Of a stretch of DNA of 40,920 bases, positions 1 to 7,942 are shown one piece after another. The notes under the pieces are model-generated. The model had not been told where the DNA came from, did no database searches, and worked only from the letters and a program-made list of their open reading frames with translations. Location: contig PBMS01000022.1 in assembly GCA_002722695.1 (NCBI GenBank), positions 4,246 to 45,165 of the forward strand. The letters run 5' to 3'. The translations under genes and the position numbers were made by a program. Source of the stretch: Methanobacteriota archaeon (GTDB lineage Archaea; Thermoplasmatota; Poseidoniia; Poseidoniales; Poseidoniaceae). Position 1 is the first letter of the stretch. Every line of letters starts with the position of its first letter.

Positions 1-959
1 TTCCGCTCGGCATCGTTGAGCAAGGTTTCGTTCATGTCGATGGGGGAGCGGTAGTGAGCGTTGATGAGCGCAAAGCGAAGCACCATGGCATCAACCTTGG
101 TCAAGATGTCGCGAATGGTCCAAAAGTTGCCGAGGGATTTGCTCATCTTCTCGCCGTCAATGTTGACGAAACCGTTGTGCAACCAATGGTGAACGACGGG
201 GGAATGACCGGTGTGGCATTCTCCCTGGCAAATTTCTGCTTCGTGGTGAGGAAATCGCAGGTCGTGCCCGCCGCCGTGGATGTCGAACTCCTTTCCGAAG
301 TAATCCATTGACATCGCCGTGCACTCGATGTGCCAGCCAGGTCGCCCCGGGCCCCACGGCGAATCCCAAGTTGGTTCCTCAGGTTTGGCCGCTTTCCACA
401 GTGCGAAGTCTTTGTGGTCGCGCTTCCCTGAACCGGTTTTATCGACACGACCGCCTGCTCCTGACCGCACGGCGTCGATGGACTGTCCGGTCAGTTGGCC
501 GTATTTTTCAGGGGCAGATTCCACATCAAAGTACACTCCGTCGTCGGCCACATAGGCGTTGCCTTTGTCGATAAGGTCCTGCGTGATACGAATCATGTCG
601 TCCACGTATTCTGTGCAGCGAGGGTAGTCGTCGGCTCGAAGAATGTTCAGTGCGTCCATGTCCTCGTAATAGGTCTGAATGTTCTGGTCGACCAATGCCT
701 TCCAATCTCCGTCGAGTTCGTTGGCGCGGTGGATGATTTTATCATCGATGTCCGTGAAATTCTGAACGTAGTGCACGTCGTAACCGCTGGATTCGAGCCA
801 CCGGTGGATGAGGTCGAACGCCAAATAGCAACGGGCGTGGCCCAAATGACACCTGTCGTAGACGGTGACACCGCAGACGTACATCGAGACCTTGCCCGGC
901 TCCAAGGTGGTGAACTCCACCTTTTCGCGGCGCCGTGTGTCGTGCATGCGAATGGGCAT
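1..959 (-). CDS. cysS: Cysteinyl-tRNA synthetase, N-terminal part (cut by window edge)
   Basis: Charges tRNA-Cys with cysteine in the cytosol. About 319 residues are visible and the C-terminal part lies beyond base 1. Class I signatures are clear: the HIGH-type motif HLGHAR at residues 38-43 and GEKMSKSLGN near residue 270. The zinc site of the family is also present: Cys29 in YVCGVTVYD, the Cys in GWHIECTAMS, and the His/Glu of FPHHEAEICQGE. The ATG at 959 is chosen because an in-frame TAG lies six codons upstream with no ATG between; ATG at 947 is a weaker alternative. It is divergently transcribed from the dehydrogenase at 1027. The family call is certain; only the missing 3' end is unknown. 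Confidence 0.97.
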   Translation of the reverse strand, partial: MPIRMHDTRRREKVEFTTLEPGKVSMYVCGVTVYDRCHLGHARCYLAFDLIHRWLESSGYDVHYVQNFTDIDDKIIHRANELDGDWKALVDQNIQTYYEDMDALNILRADDYPRCTEYVDDMIRITQDLIDKGNAYVADDGVYFDVESAPEKYGQLTGQSIDAVRSGAGGRVDKTGSGKRDHKDFALWKAAKPEEPTWDSPWGPGRPGWHIECTAMSMDYFGKEFDIHGGGHDLRFPHHEAEICQGECHTGHSPVVHHWLHNGFVNIDGEKMSKSLGNFWTIRDILTKVDAMVLRFALINAHYRSPIDMNETLLNDAER

Positions 960-1026
960 GTGCTTCAGAATGGGCTAAGGGGGGTTGCATTTGAAGGTTC
1001 ATACGATACCTGAGTGTGGGCAGCGT
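960..1026. promoter_or_regulatory. Divergent intergenic region between cysS and the SDR gene
   Basis: These 67 bases separate two divergent start codons, so they must hold both promoters or their 5' leaders. I see no convincing TATA box; the only slightly AT-richer patch is around 1000-1010. The assignment rests on gene orientation alone. Confidence 0.4.
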
Positions 1027-2046
1027 ATGGACGGGTCGGGTGCGAAGCGAATTTTCGTAACCGGTGTGAACGGTCATATCGGCAATCACATCGTCCGAGA
1101 TCTTCTCCAGCACGGCTACACCGTGCGTGGATCGGTGCGAGACCTGTCCGATCCGTCCAAAACCAAACACGTTCTCGCTCACGCAGCGGCCTTGGGTCTG
1201 GAGCGTAACCTCGAACTGGTCGAGGGCGACGTGTTGGATGCGGACGTCTGGTCCGAGCTCCTGAACGGGTGCGATGGATTGTTCCACACGGCGACCGTCT
1301 ACTCAAACCGAGGGCCTGCAACCGAAATCATCGACACGGCAAACAAAGGCACGTCCCACCTCCTCCGGGCTGCCGCCCAAGCCGGTGTGCGCCGCATCGT
1401 TTACACCTCAAGCACCGCTGCAATCGGTACCAAACCGAAAGGAACTACGAAGGATGAATCGGTGTGGAACGAGGACGCAGTCTTGCCGTACACGACGGCC
1501 AAAACGCAATCCGAGCGCTTGGCTTGGAAACTGGCGGAGGAGCACGGACTGGACTTACGCGTCATCAACCCAACCGCCGTGCTCGGTGGAGGCTTTGTTC
1601 GGCCGACACCGAGCGTTGATTTCTTTCAAGACGCCATCGCAGGACGCTTCCCCGTGGCGCCAAAGTTCCCCATGTCGGTCGTGCATGTTCGAGACGTTGC
1701 GAAAGCCCACCGGCGTGCTTACGAGGTCGACGAAGCAAGCGGTCGGTTCATTTTGGCTCCGCACGCCAACATCACGCTGTCCACCATATGCAAGCGCATT
1801 CGGACGCTCAACCCGACCACAAAATCACCGAAGCACAGTCTACCCAACTTTCTGGTTCCCATCGCAGTCTTGCAGGACTGGTTGGGTGGAATGTTCGGCC
1901 GCCAACGCCAACTTACGCGAGCCGTAGCCAAAAATCTAATCCAGGGCGACACCAACTACTCAAGCACCAAAGCGGAGAAGGTCCTCGGGATGGAATGGGA
2001 GGAGTTTGACACATGCATCCAAGATACGGTCGACGCCTTCCTCTGA
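1027..2046 (+). CDS. NAD(P)-dependent epimerase/dehydratase (extended SDR, dihydroflavonol-4-reductase-like)
   Basis: Predicted cytosolic oxidoreductase of 339 residues. The N-terminal Rossmann motif TGVNGHIG (residues 12-19) binds the dinucleotide. The catalytic Tyr-x3-Lys is Tyr155/Lys159 in PYTTAK, preceded by the Ser/Thr patch TSSTAAIG near residue 127. The overall pattern is that of the dihydroflavonol reductase-like branch of extended SDRs, which reduce or epimerise sugars, sterols or polyketide-like carbonyls; the substrate cannot be read here. ATG 1027 places the Rossmann strand at the usual distance from the start; a TTG at 985 is open but would add 14 residues running into the divergent promoter. 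The last 34 bases overlap the following membrane-protein gene, suggesting co-transcription. Confidence 0.9.
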   Translation: MDGSGAKRIFVTGVNGHIGNHIVRDLLQHGYTVRGSVRDLSDPSKTKHVLAHAAALGLERNLELVEGDVLDADVWSELLNGCDGLFHTATVYSNRGPATEIIDTANKGTSHLLRAAAQAGVRRIVYTSSTAAIGTKPKGTTKDESVWNEDAVLPYTTAKTQSERLAWKLAEEHGLDLRVINPTAVLGGGFVRPTPSVDFFQDAIAGRFPVAPKFPMSVVHVRDVAKAHRRAYEVDEASGRFILAPHANITLSTICKRIRTLNPTTKSPKHSLPNFLVPIAVLQDWLGGMFGRQRQLTRAVAKNLIQGDTNYSSTKAEKVLGMEWEEFDTCIQDTVDAFL

Positions 2047-2702
2047 CCGAGGCCCAGGGACGCTTGGCGTGCCTGCTCTCGTGGTCGGTTCCCTCTGCAG
2101 CCATCCTCGTTGCCACGGTGCTGAATCTGTTCGATGACCCACGTGCCGTTCCGTTTTTTGTTTCGGAGGTTGACGAGAAAGGGCTCCAAGACGTCGTGTT
2201 CACCGCCGGCCTGAGTTTTGCTGGAATCGCTCAACTCATCCACGCTTGGCACCTCTACCACACGCTCGATGCTCAGCTCCCACGCCTCTGGTTTGCAGCA
2301 ACGCTGGTGGGCATGGTCGCGGCGTTCAACTGCGTACTGGTGAGTCACTACGACATGTTTGACCACCTCAACGAACACATCATCACCGCCATGCTTGCGT
2401 TTGGCGGCGGTGTGCTGTGGGCCGTGTTGAGCGTCCCCGCGCTTGGCCGCCACGCCACAGCGGCAGGACAGCGAATGCGAAAAATCGGTGCCAGCATGGC
2501 GGCCGTCGGGTTCGTCGTGATGCTGATGGCCTTCAACCCGGTGGCGAACTCCATCGACGCAACGGGCCTGACCACGAAGGAATTCCTGAACGAGGCGCAA
2601 GAAGCGGTCGTCATCGCAGCACCGGCGGAGTACGTCCTCGTCGCTGGCCTGATGGTTTGTTTGGCGTCCTACAGGCACGAACTTCAGTCCAAGAGCGAGT
2701 GA
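2013..2702 (+). CDS. Six-helix integral membrane protein of unknown function
   Basis: A 229-residue hydrophobic protein with six likely membrane segments, roughly at residues 19-40, 58-85, 90-112, 118-141, 150-172 and 196-221. The connecting loops are short and no catalytic motif is visible. The arrangement loosely resembles Frag1/DRAM or DUF998-type six-helix proteins, but I cannot confirm a family. The start at 2013 overlaps the end of the upstream dehydrogenase by 34 bases in another frame, which implies translational coupling. It ends just before the convergent small gene at 2709. Confidence 0.75.
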   Translation: MHPRYGRRLPLTEAQGRLACLLSWSVPSAAILVATVLNLFDDPRAVPFFVSEVDEKGLQDVVFTAGLSFAGIAQLIHAWHLYHTLDAQLPRLWFAATLVGMVAAFNCVLVSHYDMFDHLNEHIITAMLAFGGGVLWAVLSVPALGRHATAAGQRMRKIGASMAAVGFVVMLMAFNPVANSIDATGLTTKEFLNEAQEAVVIAAPAEYVLVAGLMVCLASYRHELQSKSE

Positions 2703-2708
2703 TTCGAA

Positions 2709-3023
2709 TTACGATGAACGCAGGTTGAGAAGTTCACTTGGCACCCGATAGGTGTAGGATCCGTGGGAACCGATCAGGCTCAAGGCGGTGAGGTCGTCCT
2801 CAAACACCACGTCCGTGAACGTGTTTTCAATGGCATGCAACGGCATGCTTGCAGCCATCTTGCCCGACCTGTTGAGAACAAGACCCGTGGCGACGTGAGG
2901 GGCCAACGAGGTGAATCCCACGGAAGCGGCATCGGCGCTTACGACGCCCAGACCTTCGAACATGCGCTCGAAGGTTTCCACAACGGACGGCCAGTCGCTT
3001 TCCAGTGCGAACTTCACGACCAC
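2709..3023 (-). CDS. Small conserved-looking hypothetical protein
   Basis: A 104-residue ORF downstream of mutY on the same strand, 38 bases after the mutY stop. The only usable starts are GTG codons at 3023 or 3017; an in-frame TAA lies a few codons upstream. The protein has mixed alpha/beta composition with no Cys and no membrane segment. It ends with the pattern TYRVPSELLNLR, which looks like a folded-domain terminus rather than random translation. It fills the gap between two convergent genes exactly. No family is recognised; it could be a small mutY-linked accessory protein. Confidence 0.6.
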   Translation of the reverse strand: MVVKFALESDWPSVVETFERMFEGLGVVSADAASVGFTSLAPHVATGLVLNRSGKMAASMPLHAIENTFTDVVFEDDLTALSLIGSHGSYTYRVPSELLNLRSS

Positions 3024-3061
3024 CGGTGGGTGCTGGAAGGTTTAGCCCTTTGCTCGCTCGT

Positions 3062-4048
3062 TCACCGGCTCTTATCGGTCGGGACCGTCGCCAATTCGAG
3101 CACCTTGATGTCCAGCGCCGACAAGGCCACCGAATCCGGAGGGGTACCTGTGCTGCAATCTGCGTTGGTGCGTCGATGAACGTGAACGGTGAATCTTCGA
3201 TGACTCAGCTCGTGGCGAAGCGTGCCGCAGAAGGCTGTCGATGGGTGGTGTTCAACGGGCCCCTCGGCGTACTGCGGACCCCAGAGGCCGGCGAACATGC
3301 CCGACATTGGTCGTTGACTCAGCACCGGATACCCGTCCGACGCCAGTTCAACCACAACCGTCAGTTCCACGTCGATTTTTCTCTGTTTTTTGGCGGTAGG
3401 ATAACGCTCGGGTGCAGCCCTACCTCGGCACGAAGGGACCAAAGGACATGCCTCGCATCGGACCCTTCGTGGGGTGCACACCGTGGCCCCCAACTCCATC
3501 AACGCTTGATTCCAATCACCCGGGCGGTGGATTTGGAGCGCTGCATCGGCCCAATCTTGGACATCCTTTGCAGTGGGTTCGGTTTGCGCCGTGTGTCGAG
3601 CCATGACGCGCCGGATGTTACCGTCCACGCACGCCACGGGTTGCCCAAAGGCAATGCTGGCCACGGCCGCCGCCGTGTAAGGCCCGATTCCGGGCAACGT
3701 TAGGAGCTCGGCGTACGTTCCGGGGAGTTCACCGTTGAACCCATCCTTGTCTTTGGTGAGCATCACCCGCTGGCTCAGGGCGTGGAGACGACGGGCTCGG
3801 CTGTAATATCCAGCGCCCTCCCACGCCTTCAGAACCGCATCAACGCTGGCCCGAGACATGGACGCTACGGTGGGGAAGGTTTCGACCATCCGTCGCCAGT
3901 AGACCAACCCCCTGGTGACTTGTGTTTGTTGGAGCAGAACCTCGCTCAACAGGATGCTCCAGGGGTCGCGGGTCCGTCGCCAGGGAAGGTCTCGCTGATG
4001 GTGATCGTACCACGCCAGCAAAGCCTGCTGGTCGTCGGTTGTCAGCAC
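3062..4048 (-). CDS. mutY: A/G-specific adenine glycosylase MutY
   Basis: Base-excision repair enzyme that removes adenine mispaired with 8-oxoguanine. The 328-residue protein has the catalytic Glu36 in LLSEVLLQQTQV, the helix-hairpin-helix LPGIGPYTA at 118-126 and the catalytic Asp142 in VDGNIRRVMAR. The [4Fe-4S] ligands are Cys191, 198, 201 and 207, with spacing C-x6-C-x2-C-x5-C. A C-terminal region (about 225-315) matches the NUDIX-like 8-oxoG recognition domain. The start is a GTG at 4048. The stop codon of the upstream Hdr-like gene sits inside a TGAGGGTG ribosome-binding sequence only four bases from this GTG, so translation is probably coupled. Confidence 0.95.
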   Translation of the reverse strand: MLTTDDQQALLAWYDHHQRDLPWRRTRDPWSILLSEVLLQQTQVTRGLVYWRRMVETFPTVASMSRASVDAVLKAWEGAGYYSRARRLHALSQRVMLTKDKDGFNGELPGTYAELLTLPGIGPYTAAAVASIAFGQPVACVDGNIRRVMARHTAQTEPTAKDVQDWADAALQIHRPGDWNQALMELGATVCTPRRVRCEACPLVPSCRGRAAPERYPTAKKQRKIDVELTVVVELASDGYPVLSQRPMSGMFAGLWGPQYAEGPVEHHPSTAFCGTLRHELSHRRFTVHVHRRTNADCSTGTPPDSVALSALDIKVLELATVPTDKSR

Positions 4049-4057
4049 GCCGCACCC

Positions 4058-6115
4058 TCAAGCTTCTGCGGTTTCCGACGGGGTTTCGGCCGCTGCTTTC
4101 TTCGCTTCGATTTTGGCATCGTTTGCTTTGATTTGCTCCCAAACAAGTTCGGCCACGTCCTTGACTTCCATCTCAGATCCGATGGCGCTCAATCCGTCCG
4201 TGACCATCGTTGAGCAGAACGGGCAGCCGACAGCCACGGTGTCGGCCCCGGTGGCGGCGAGTTCCTTTGAACGAATCACGTTGACTCGGTCGTAGCCCTC
4301 GTCCACATGTTCCTCCATCCACATCTGAGCGCCACCGGCTCCACAACAGAAGGAATCACGACCGTGGCGTTCCGCTTCCACGTCGACGCCTCCGATGGCG
4401 TCTCGAGGTGCGTCCAACTCGCCACCAATACGACCCAAGTAGCACGGGTCGTGGAAGGTGATCGAACCGTCGTGTTTGGGTTCTGGGAGCTTGCCTTCGG
4501 ATTGAAGATGACTGATGAGTTGCGAGTGGTGCATGACTTCAATGTCCTCGCCGCCGTAGTCCTTGTACTCCTTGCCCAGCGTGTGGAAACAGTGCGGGCA
4601 GGAGGCGACGATCTTCTTCACGCCGATCTCCTCGAACGTGGACAGGTTGGTTTCGGCGAGCATTTGGAACAGATATTCGTTGCCAGCGCGACGCGCGGCA
4701 TCGCCCGTGCACCCTTCCTGCATGCCCAGGATACCAACGTCAAGGCCGGCTTCTTTCATGATGCTGATGGTGTCTCTGGCCACCTTTTTGTTTCGTTCGT
4801 CAAAGGACGCTGCGCACCCAGCGAAGTAGATGTATTCAGCCGGTTCAGCCACTTTTACGTCCAGTCCTTCTGCCCATTCGCCTCGCTCGTGGGCGGGCAA
4901 ACCGTACGGGTTGGAATCGGATTCGAGGTTCTCAATGGTGGCCATGAGCGGCAGGACGGTGGCCTCCACGCTCTCGTCAAATTCCATTCGCTCCATCATC
5001 AAATGTCGACGAGCGTCGGTGAGTTTGGGCACGTGGTCGATGTAGATTGGGCAGGCTTCCACGCACGCATGGCAGGTTGTGCAGGCCCAAATGGAACCCT
5101 CACCGAAACGTGCGATGATGTCCTCTTCGGGGCTTTCACCTGCGAACAAGGTGGTTGCGTGGTCGTTGGCGTAGTGGCGCACATCGTGAATGATTTGCAT
5201 GGGGTTGAGGTCTTTGCCGCTGGCGTAGGCAGGACAGACGTCTTGGCAGCGTGCGCAGGAGGTGCACGCCCACCCGTCGATGAGGTCGCGCCATGTGAAG
5301 TCGGAGTAATTCACCGCTCCGAAGGATTCGACGTCAAGGTCGTCGAGCAGCACGGCCTTGCCGCTTTCACCACGAGCCAGCGGTTCCATGGTTGCCATCG
5401 GTCGTAGGTCGTGAAAGAACACGTTGGGGAAGGCCATCACCAAATGCATGTGCTTCGAGAGAGGGATGAGGAAGAGGAAGACGCAGATGGCCAGCATGTG
5501 GGCCCAATACGCAGCGACAACGACGCTGGTGGAAGGGACGAGGGACGAGGCCACCCAAGCCCCGATCGGTTCCCAGGTGGAGGACACCGTCGACTCGCCT
5601 GCCTCCACGACGAAGGAGGTGGTGGTGATGGTCATGATGAGCAGCAAAATGACGTTGCCTTCCAACTGCGATTTCCCTTTGAGTTTCTCAGGCGTAAACA
5701 CCACGCGACGAATCAGGGCCAACACGCATCCAACAAGCGCGATGGTGTACCCCGTTTCGACCATGAGGTTCCACGGACCGCGGGCCAGTTCGGGCAGGAC
5801 CTTTTGCGAAAATTGGTTGCCGCTTGCGAGGTCGAACATGTCCGATGAAAGCATGAGAAATCCCCAAAACATCAGGACGTGAATGCCACCAGCGATTCGG
5901 TCTTTGAGCACCTTTTTCTGTCCCAGCCAGCCGGTGAGCACCTCGGAAACACGGTTGCCCCAGTTGTCGAACCGGTTCTCGGGTTTTCCCACGAGCACCA
6001 GCTTGGTAGCTTTCCAAACCTGGTAGCCAAAAAAGCCGCCTGAGACGCCAAACAGCACCAACAGGATGGCCCAGCCCGGAACGGGTCCATACTGCATAAA
6101 CAGGGGGTGTTCCAT
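4058..6115 (-). CDS. Membrane-bound heterodisulfide reductase-like Fe-S oxidoreductase (HdrE/HdrD-type fusion)
   Basis: A 685-residue protein predicted to pass electrons between a membrane carrier (quinone or haem) and a soluble partner. The N-terminal part (about 1-240) carries around five membrane helices of the nitrate-reductase-gamma/HdrE type. Two ferredoxin-like [4Fe-4S] motifs follow: Cys284, 287, 290, 294 (CTSCARCQDVCP) and Cys345, 348, 351, 355 (CTTCHACVEACP). Two CCG domains of the HdrD/HdrB type complete it, the second with the FCCGAGGAQMW motif. Such proteins often take electrons from ETF or act in DsrMK-like complexes; no partner is encoded here. ATG 6115 is preferred; a TTG at 6160 would extend the protein by 15 residues. 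It precedes mutY by nine bases. Confidence 0.88.
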   Translation of the reverse strand: MEHPLFMQYGPVPGWAILLVLFGVSGGFFGYQVWKATKLVLVGKPENRFDNWGNRVSEVLTGWLGQKKVLKDRIAGGIHVLMFWGFLMLSSDMFDLASGNQFSQKVLPELARGPWNLMVETGYTIALVGCVLALIRRVVFTPEKLKGKSQLEGNVILLLIMTITTTSFVVEAGESTVSSTWEPIGAWVASSLVPSTSVVVAAYWAHMLAICVFLFLIPLSKHMHLVMAFPNVFFHDLRPMATMEPLARGESGKAVLLDDLDVESFGAVNYSDFTWRDLIDGWACTSCARCQDVCPAYASGKDLNPMQIIHDVRHYANDHATTLFAGESPEEDIIARFGEGSIWACTTCHACVEACPIYIDHVPKLTDARRHLMMERMEFDESVEATVLPLMATIENLESDSNPYGLPAHERGEWAEGLDVKVAEPAEYIYFAGCAASFDERNKKVARDTISIMKEAGLDVGILGMQEGCTGDAARRAGNEYLFQMLAETNLSTFEEIGVKKIVASCPHCFHTLGKEYKDYGGEDIEVMHHSQLISHLQSEGKLPEPKHDGSITFHDPCYLGRIGGELDAPRDAIGGVDVEAERHGRDSFCCGAGGAQMWMEEHVDEGYDRVNVIRSKELAATGADTVAVGCPFCSTMVTDGLSAIGSEMEVKDVAELVWEQIKANDAKIEAKKAAAETPSETAEA

Positions 6116-6247
6116 GGTCCTCACCGGCTCGGCGCCTTGGCGCTCAAACTCTCCAAACAAAGGCGTACTTTGAATCCACCGTCAAAACACGTACGAATCG
6201 GTGCGGTGTGCAACAAGGAATATGAAGCCCGGCCCCCAGAAAGCACC

Positions 6248-7240
6248 ATGGGTGAGGAAACAGCAGTGGTGGTCGCCAGCGCCCCCGGTAAATGCATCCT
6301 CTTTGGAGAGCACGCCGTCGTTTACGGCGAACCGGCCGTTGCGGTCGCCATCGAGCAGCGTCTCACCGTCTCCATGTCAAACGCTGGAACCTGGAGCGTT
6401 GACGGCAGCGCACTGGACAATCAGAAACACCCGCACATCACCATGCTCCGGAACGCTTGGCTGAAGGACGCACCCCCCATGGCCCTCCATGTTTCAGGGG
6501 ACATACCGAGCGCCTCGGGGCTGGGTTCAAGCGCTGCGTTGAGCGCCGCTGTGGGGGCGGCCATGCACCATCTATCAAACCCCAGCAAAGGGATCGATCG
6601 AGACGGGTTGAGCGCCTTCGCTCATCGTGCGGAAGCCCACGCCCAAGAGGGTCGGGCCTCACCCATGGACGCCAGCACGAGCGTTGAGGGAGGTGTGGTG
6701 GTGGTGTCCGACCGAAAAGAGTCGGTGGGGCGGTGGCTCTACACCCGTCGCTTGACGACTCCGGAAGGCGAGCGAACGTGGGAAGTCCACGGTTTGAAAC
6801 CACCTGAAGACGAGGTCTATCTCGTCCTCGGAAACACCGGCGTTTACGCACCGACCTCACAACAAGTTGCAATGGTGGCGCAAGCCCTGGAGGCCGCACC
6901 CTCACGAATCCAAGAAATCCAAGCGATCGGCGCCATCGCCCGCCGCGGCCTGGCCGCCTTGGTGAAGGGCGATTACGAAGCCGTGGGGCACGCGATGAGT
7001 GAGAATCAACTGCTGCTTCGAAACCTCGGGGTTTCCTCGCCGGAGTTGGAGTCGTTGATTCAGGCTGCTGCCCCCTCGTCCCTCGGCGCCAAGCTGACCG
7101 GTGCCGGGGGTGGAGGGTGCATGGTCGCCTTGACGCGGGACCCAAAACAAACCAGCGAAGCCATTGAATTGGCAGGCGGCCGAACCCTGATTTCGAGCAT
7201 CGGAAACGGCGGAGTTCGTCTCGACAAGTCGGTCAATTGA
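6248..7240 (+). CDS. mvk: Mevalonate kinase
   Basis: Phosphorylates mevalonate in the isoprenoid route used for archaeal ether lipids. The 330-residue GHMP kinase shows motif 1 PGKCILFGEHAVVYG (13-27), the ATP-binding motif PSASGLGSSAALSA (87-100), the catalytic Asp141 in SPMDASTSVEGG and motif 3 KLTGAGGGGCMVAL near residue 285. ATG 6248 is chosen because family members begin about ten residues before motif 1; the frame is open further upstream to 6107, but those residues are Arg/Pro-rich and would overlap the divergent gene start. The length is typical of archaeal mevalonate kinases. TBP follows in the same direction but has its own promoter. Confidence 0.96.
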   Translation: MGEETAVVVASAPGKCILFGEHAVVYGEPAVAVAIEQRLTVSMSNAGTWSVDGSALDNQKHPHITMLRNAWLKDAPPMALHVSGDIPSASGLGSSAALSAAVGAAMHHLSNPSKGIDRDGLSAFAHRAEAHAQEGRASPMDASTSVEGGVVVVSDRKESVGRWLYTRRLTTPEGERTWEVHGLKPPEDEVYLVLGNTGVYAPTSQQVAMVAQALEAAPSRIQEIQAIGAIARRGLAALVKGDYEAVGHAMSENQLLLRNLGVSSPELESLIQAAAPSSLGAKLTGAGGGGCMVALTRDPKQTSEAIELAGGRTLISSIGNGGVRLDKSVN

Positions 7241-7262
7241 ACTCCTTGATGCAGAAATCTCC

Positions 7263-7270
7263 TTTATATA
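7263..7270 (+). promoter_or_regulatory. TATA box of the TBP gene
   Basis: TTTATATA followed by TTAAA is the clearest TATA box in this GC-rich window. Its centre lies about 26 bases before the ATG at 7293, the usual TATA-to-transcription-start distance in archaea, so the transcript is probably leaderless and begins at or next to that ATG. As the promoter of the TBP gene it is also a candidate site for autoregulation (inference). Confidence 0.75.
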
Positions 7271-7292
7271 TTAAATGCGATTCGGGCTTTAT

Positions 7293-7907
7293 ATGACCAC
7301 CGATGAAGAACGCCTCACCGTCGTGAACGTTGTCGCAAGCACTCGTGTTGCAGAAGAACTCGATCTCCCCGACATTGCCATTCAACTCAACTGCGAGTAC
7401 GAACCCGAGCAGTTTCCCGGCGTCGTCTACCGAGTGACCGAACCAAAACTGGCCATCCTCATGTTCCGTTCGGGACGAGCGGTCTGCACCGGCGGGAAGG
7501 ACGAAGACAACATCCACACCGGTATCGACCGGATGATCAAGGACCTGCGCGCAGCAGGCATTGAGACGTGGGACCTCAAGGACGTCACCATTGAAGTCCA
7601 GAACATGGTCGCCACCTACGCTCTTCACTACCCCGAAGACTACGACGGTGTCGACAAGTTTACCGGCGAGCCCCAAGCGGGTGTGCCTCGAAAGCTCAAC
7701 CTCAACCACCTTACCTTCCACCTGCCCTTTGACAAAGTGGAATACGAACCCGAGCAGTTCCCCGGACTCATCTACCGCCTCGACGACCCCAAGGTCGTTT
7801 GCCTCATTTTCGGCTCAGGTAAAATGGTCATCACCGGCGCTCGACACAAGGACGAAATCCTCGAAGCTGTCGAAATCATCAAAGACGAACTCGCTGACCT
7901 CTTGTGA
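7293..7907 (+). CDS. tbp: TATA-binding protein (archaeal TBP)
   Basis: General transcription factor that binds and bends TATA boxes and recruits TFB and RNA polymerase. The 204-residue protein has two TBP repeats, starting at VNVVAST (11-17) and QNMVATY (103-109). All four DNA-kinking Phe positions appear kept: Phe41 and Phe58 in repeat 1, Phe156 and Phe173 in repeat 2. Repeat 2 carries about 20 extra residues (roughly 114-134, DYDGVDKFTGEPQAGVP) between its first strand and helix, absent from repeat 1 and from typical archaeal or eukaryotic TBPs. An ATG at 7275 is in frame, but the TATA spacing favours 7293. The stop overlaps the GTG at 7904, a possible alternative start of the next gene. 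Confidence 0.95.
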   Translation: MTTDEERLTVVNVVASTRVAEELDLPDIAIQLNCEYEPEQFPGVVYRVTEPKLAILMFRSGRAVCTGGKDEDNIHTGIDRMIKDLRAAGIETWDLKDVTIEVQNMVATYALHYPEDYDGVDKFTGEPQAGVPRKLNLNHLTFHLPFDKVEYEPEQFPGLIYRLDDPKVVCLIFGSGKMVITGARHKDEILEAVEIIKDELADLL

Positions 7908-7927
7908 GCACCACCGGCCCACAGGTC

Positions 7928-7934
7928 GGAGGAG
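7928..7934 (+). promoter_or_regulatory. Ribosome-binding site that fixes the start of the first PKD surface protein
   Basis: GGAGGAG lies eight bases before the ATG at 7943. It favours that start over the upstream GTG at 7904, which overlaps the TBP stop and has no such site. Confidence 0.7.
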
Positions 7935-7942
7935 AAGCGTTG

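Noticed and set aside
1956-2678. Open frame of 240 codons on the minus strand opposite the six-helix protein
   Set aside because: Its sense strand encodes a plausible membrane protein coupled to the upstream gene; the antisense product is His/Asp/Arg-rich with no known fold.
6438-7145. Open frame of 235 codons on the minus strand opposite mevalonate kinase
   Set aside because: Antisense to a gene with all catalytic motifs; composition is Arg/Pro-rich.
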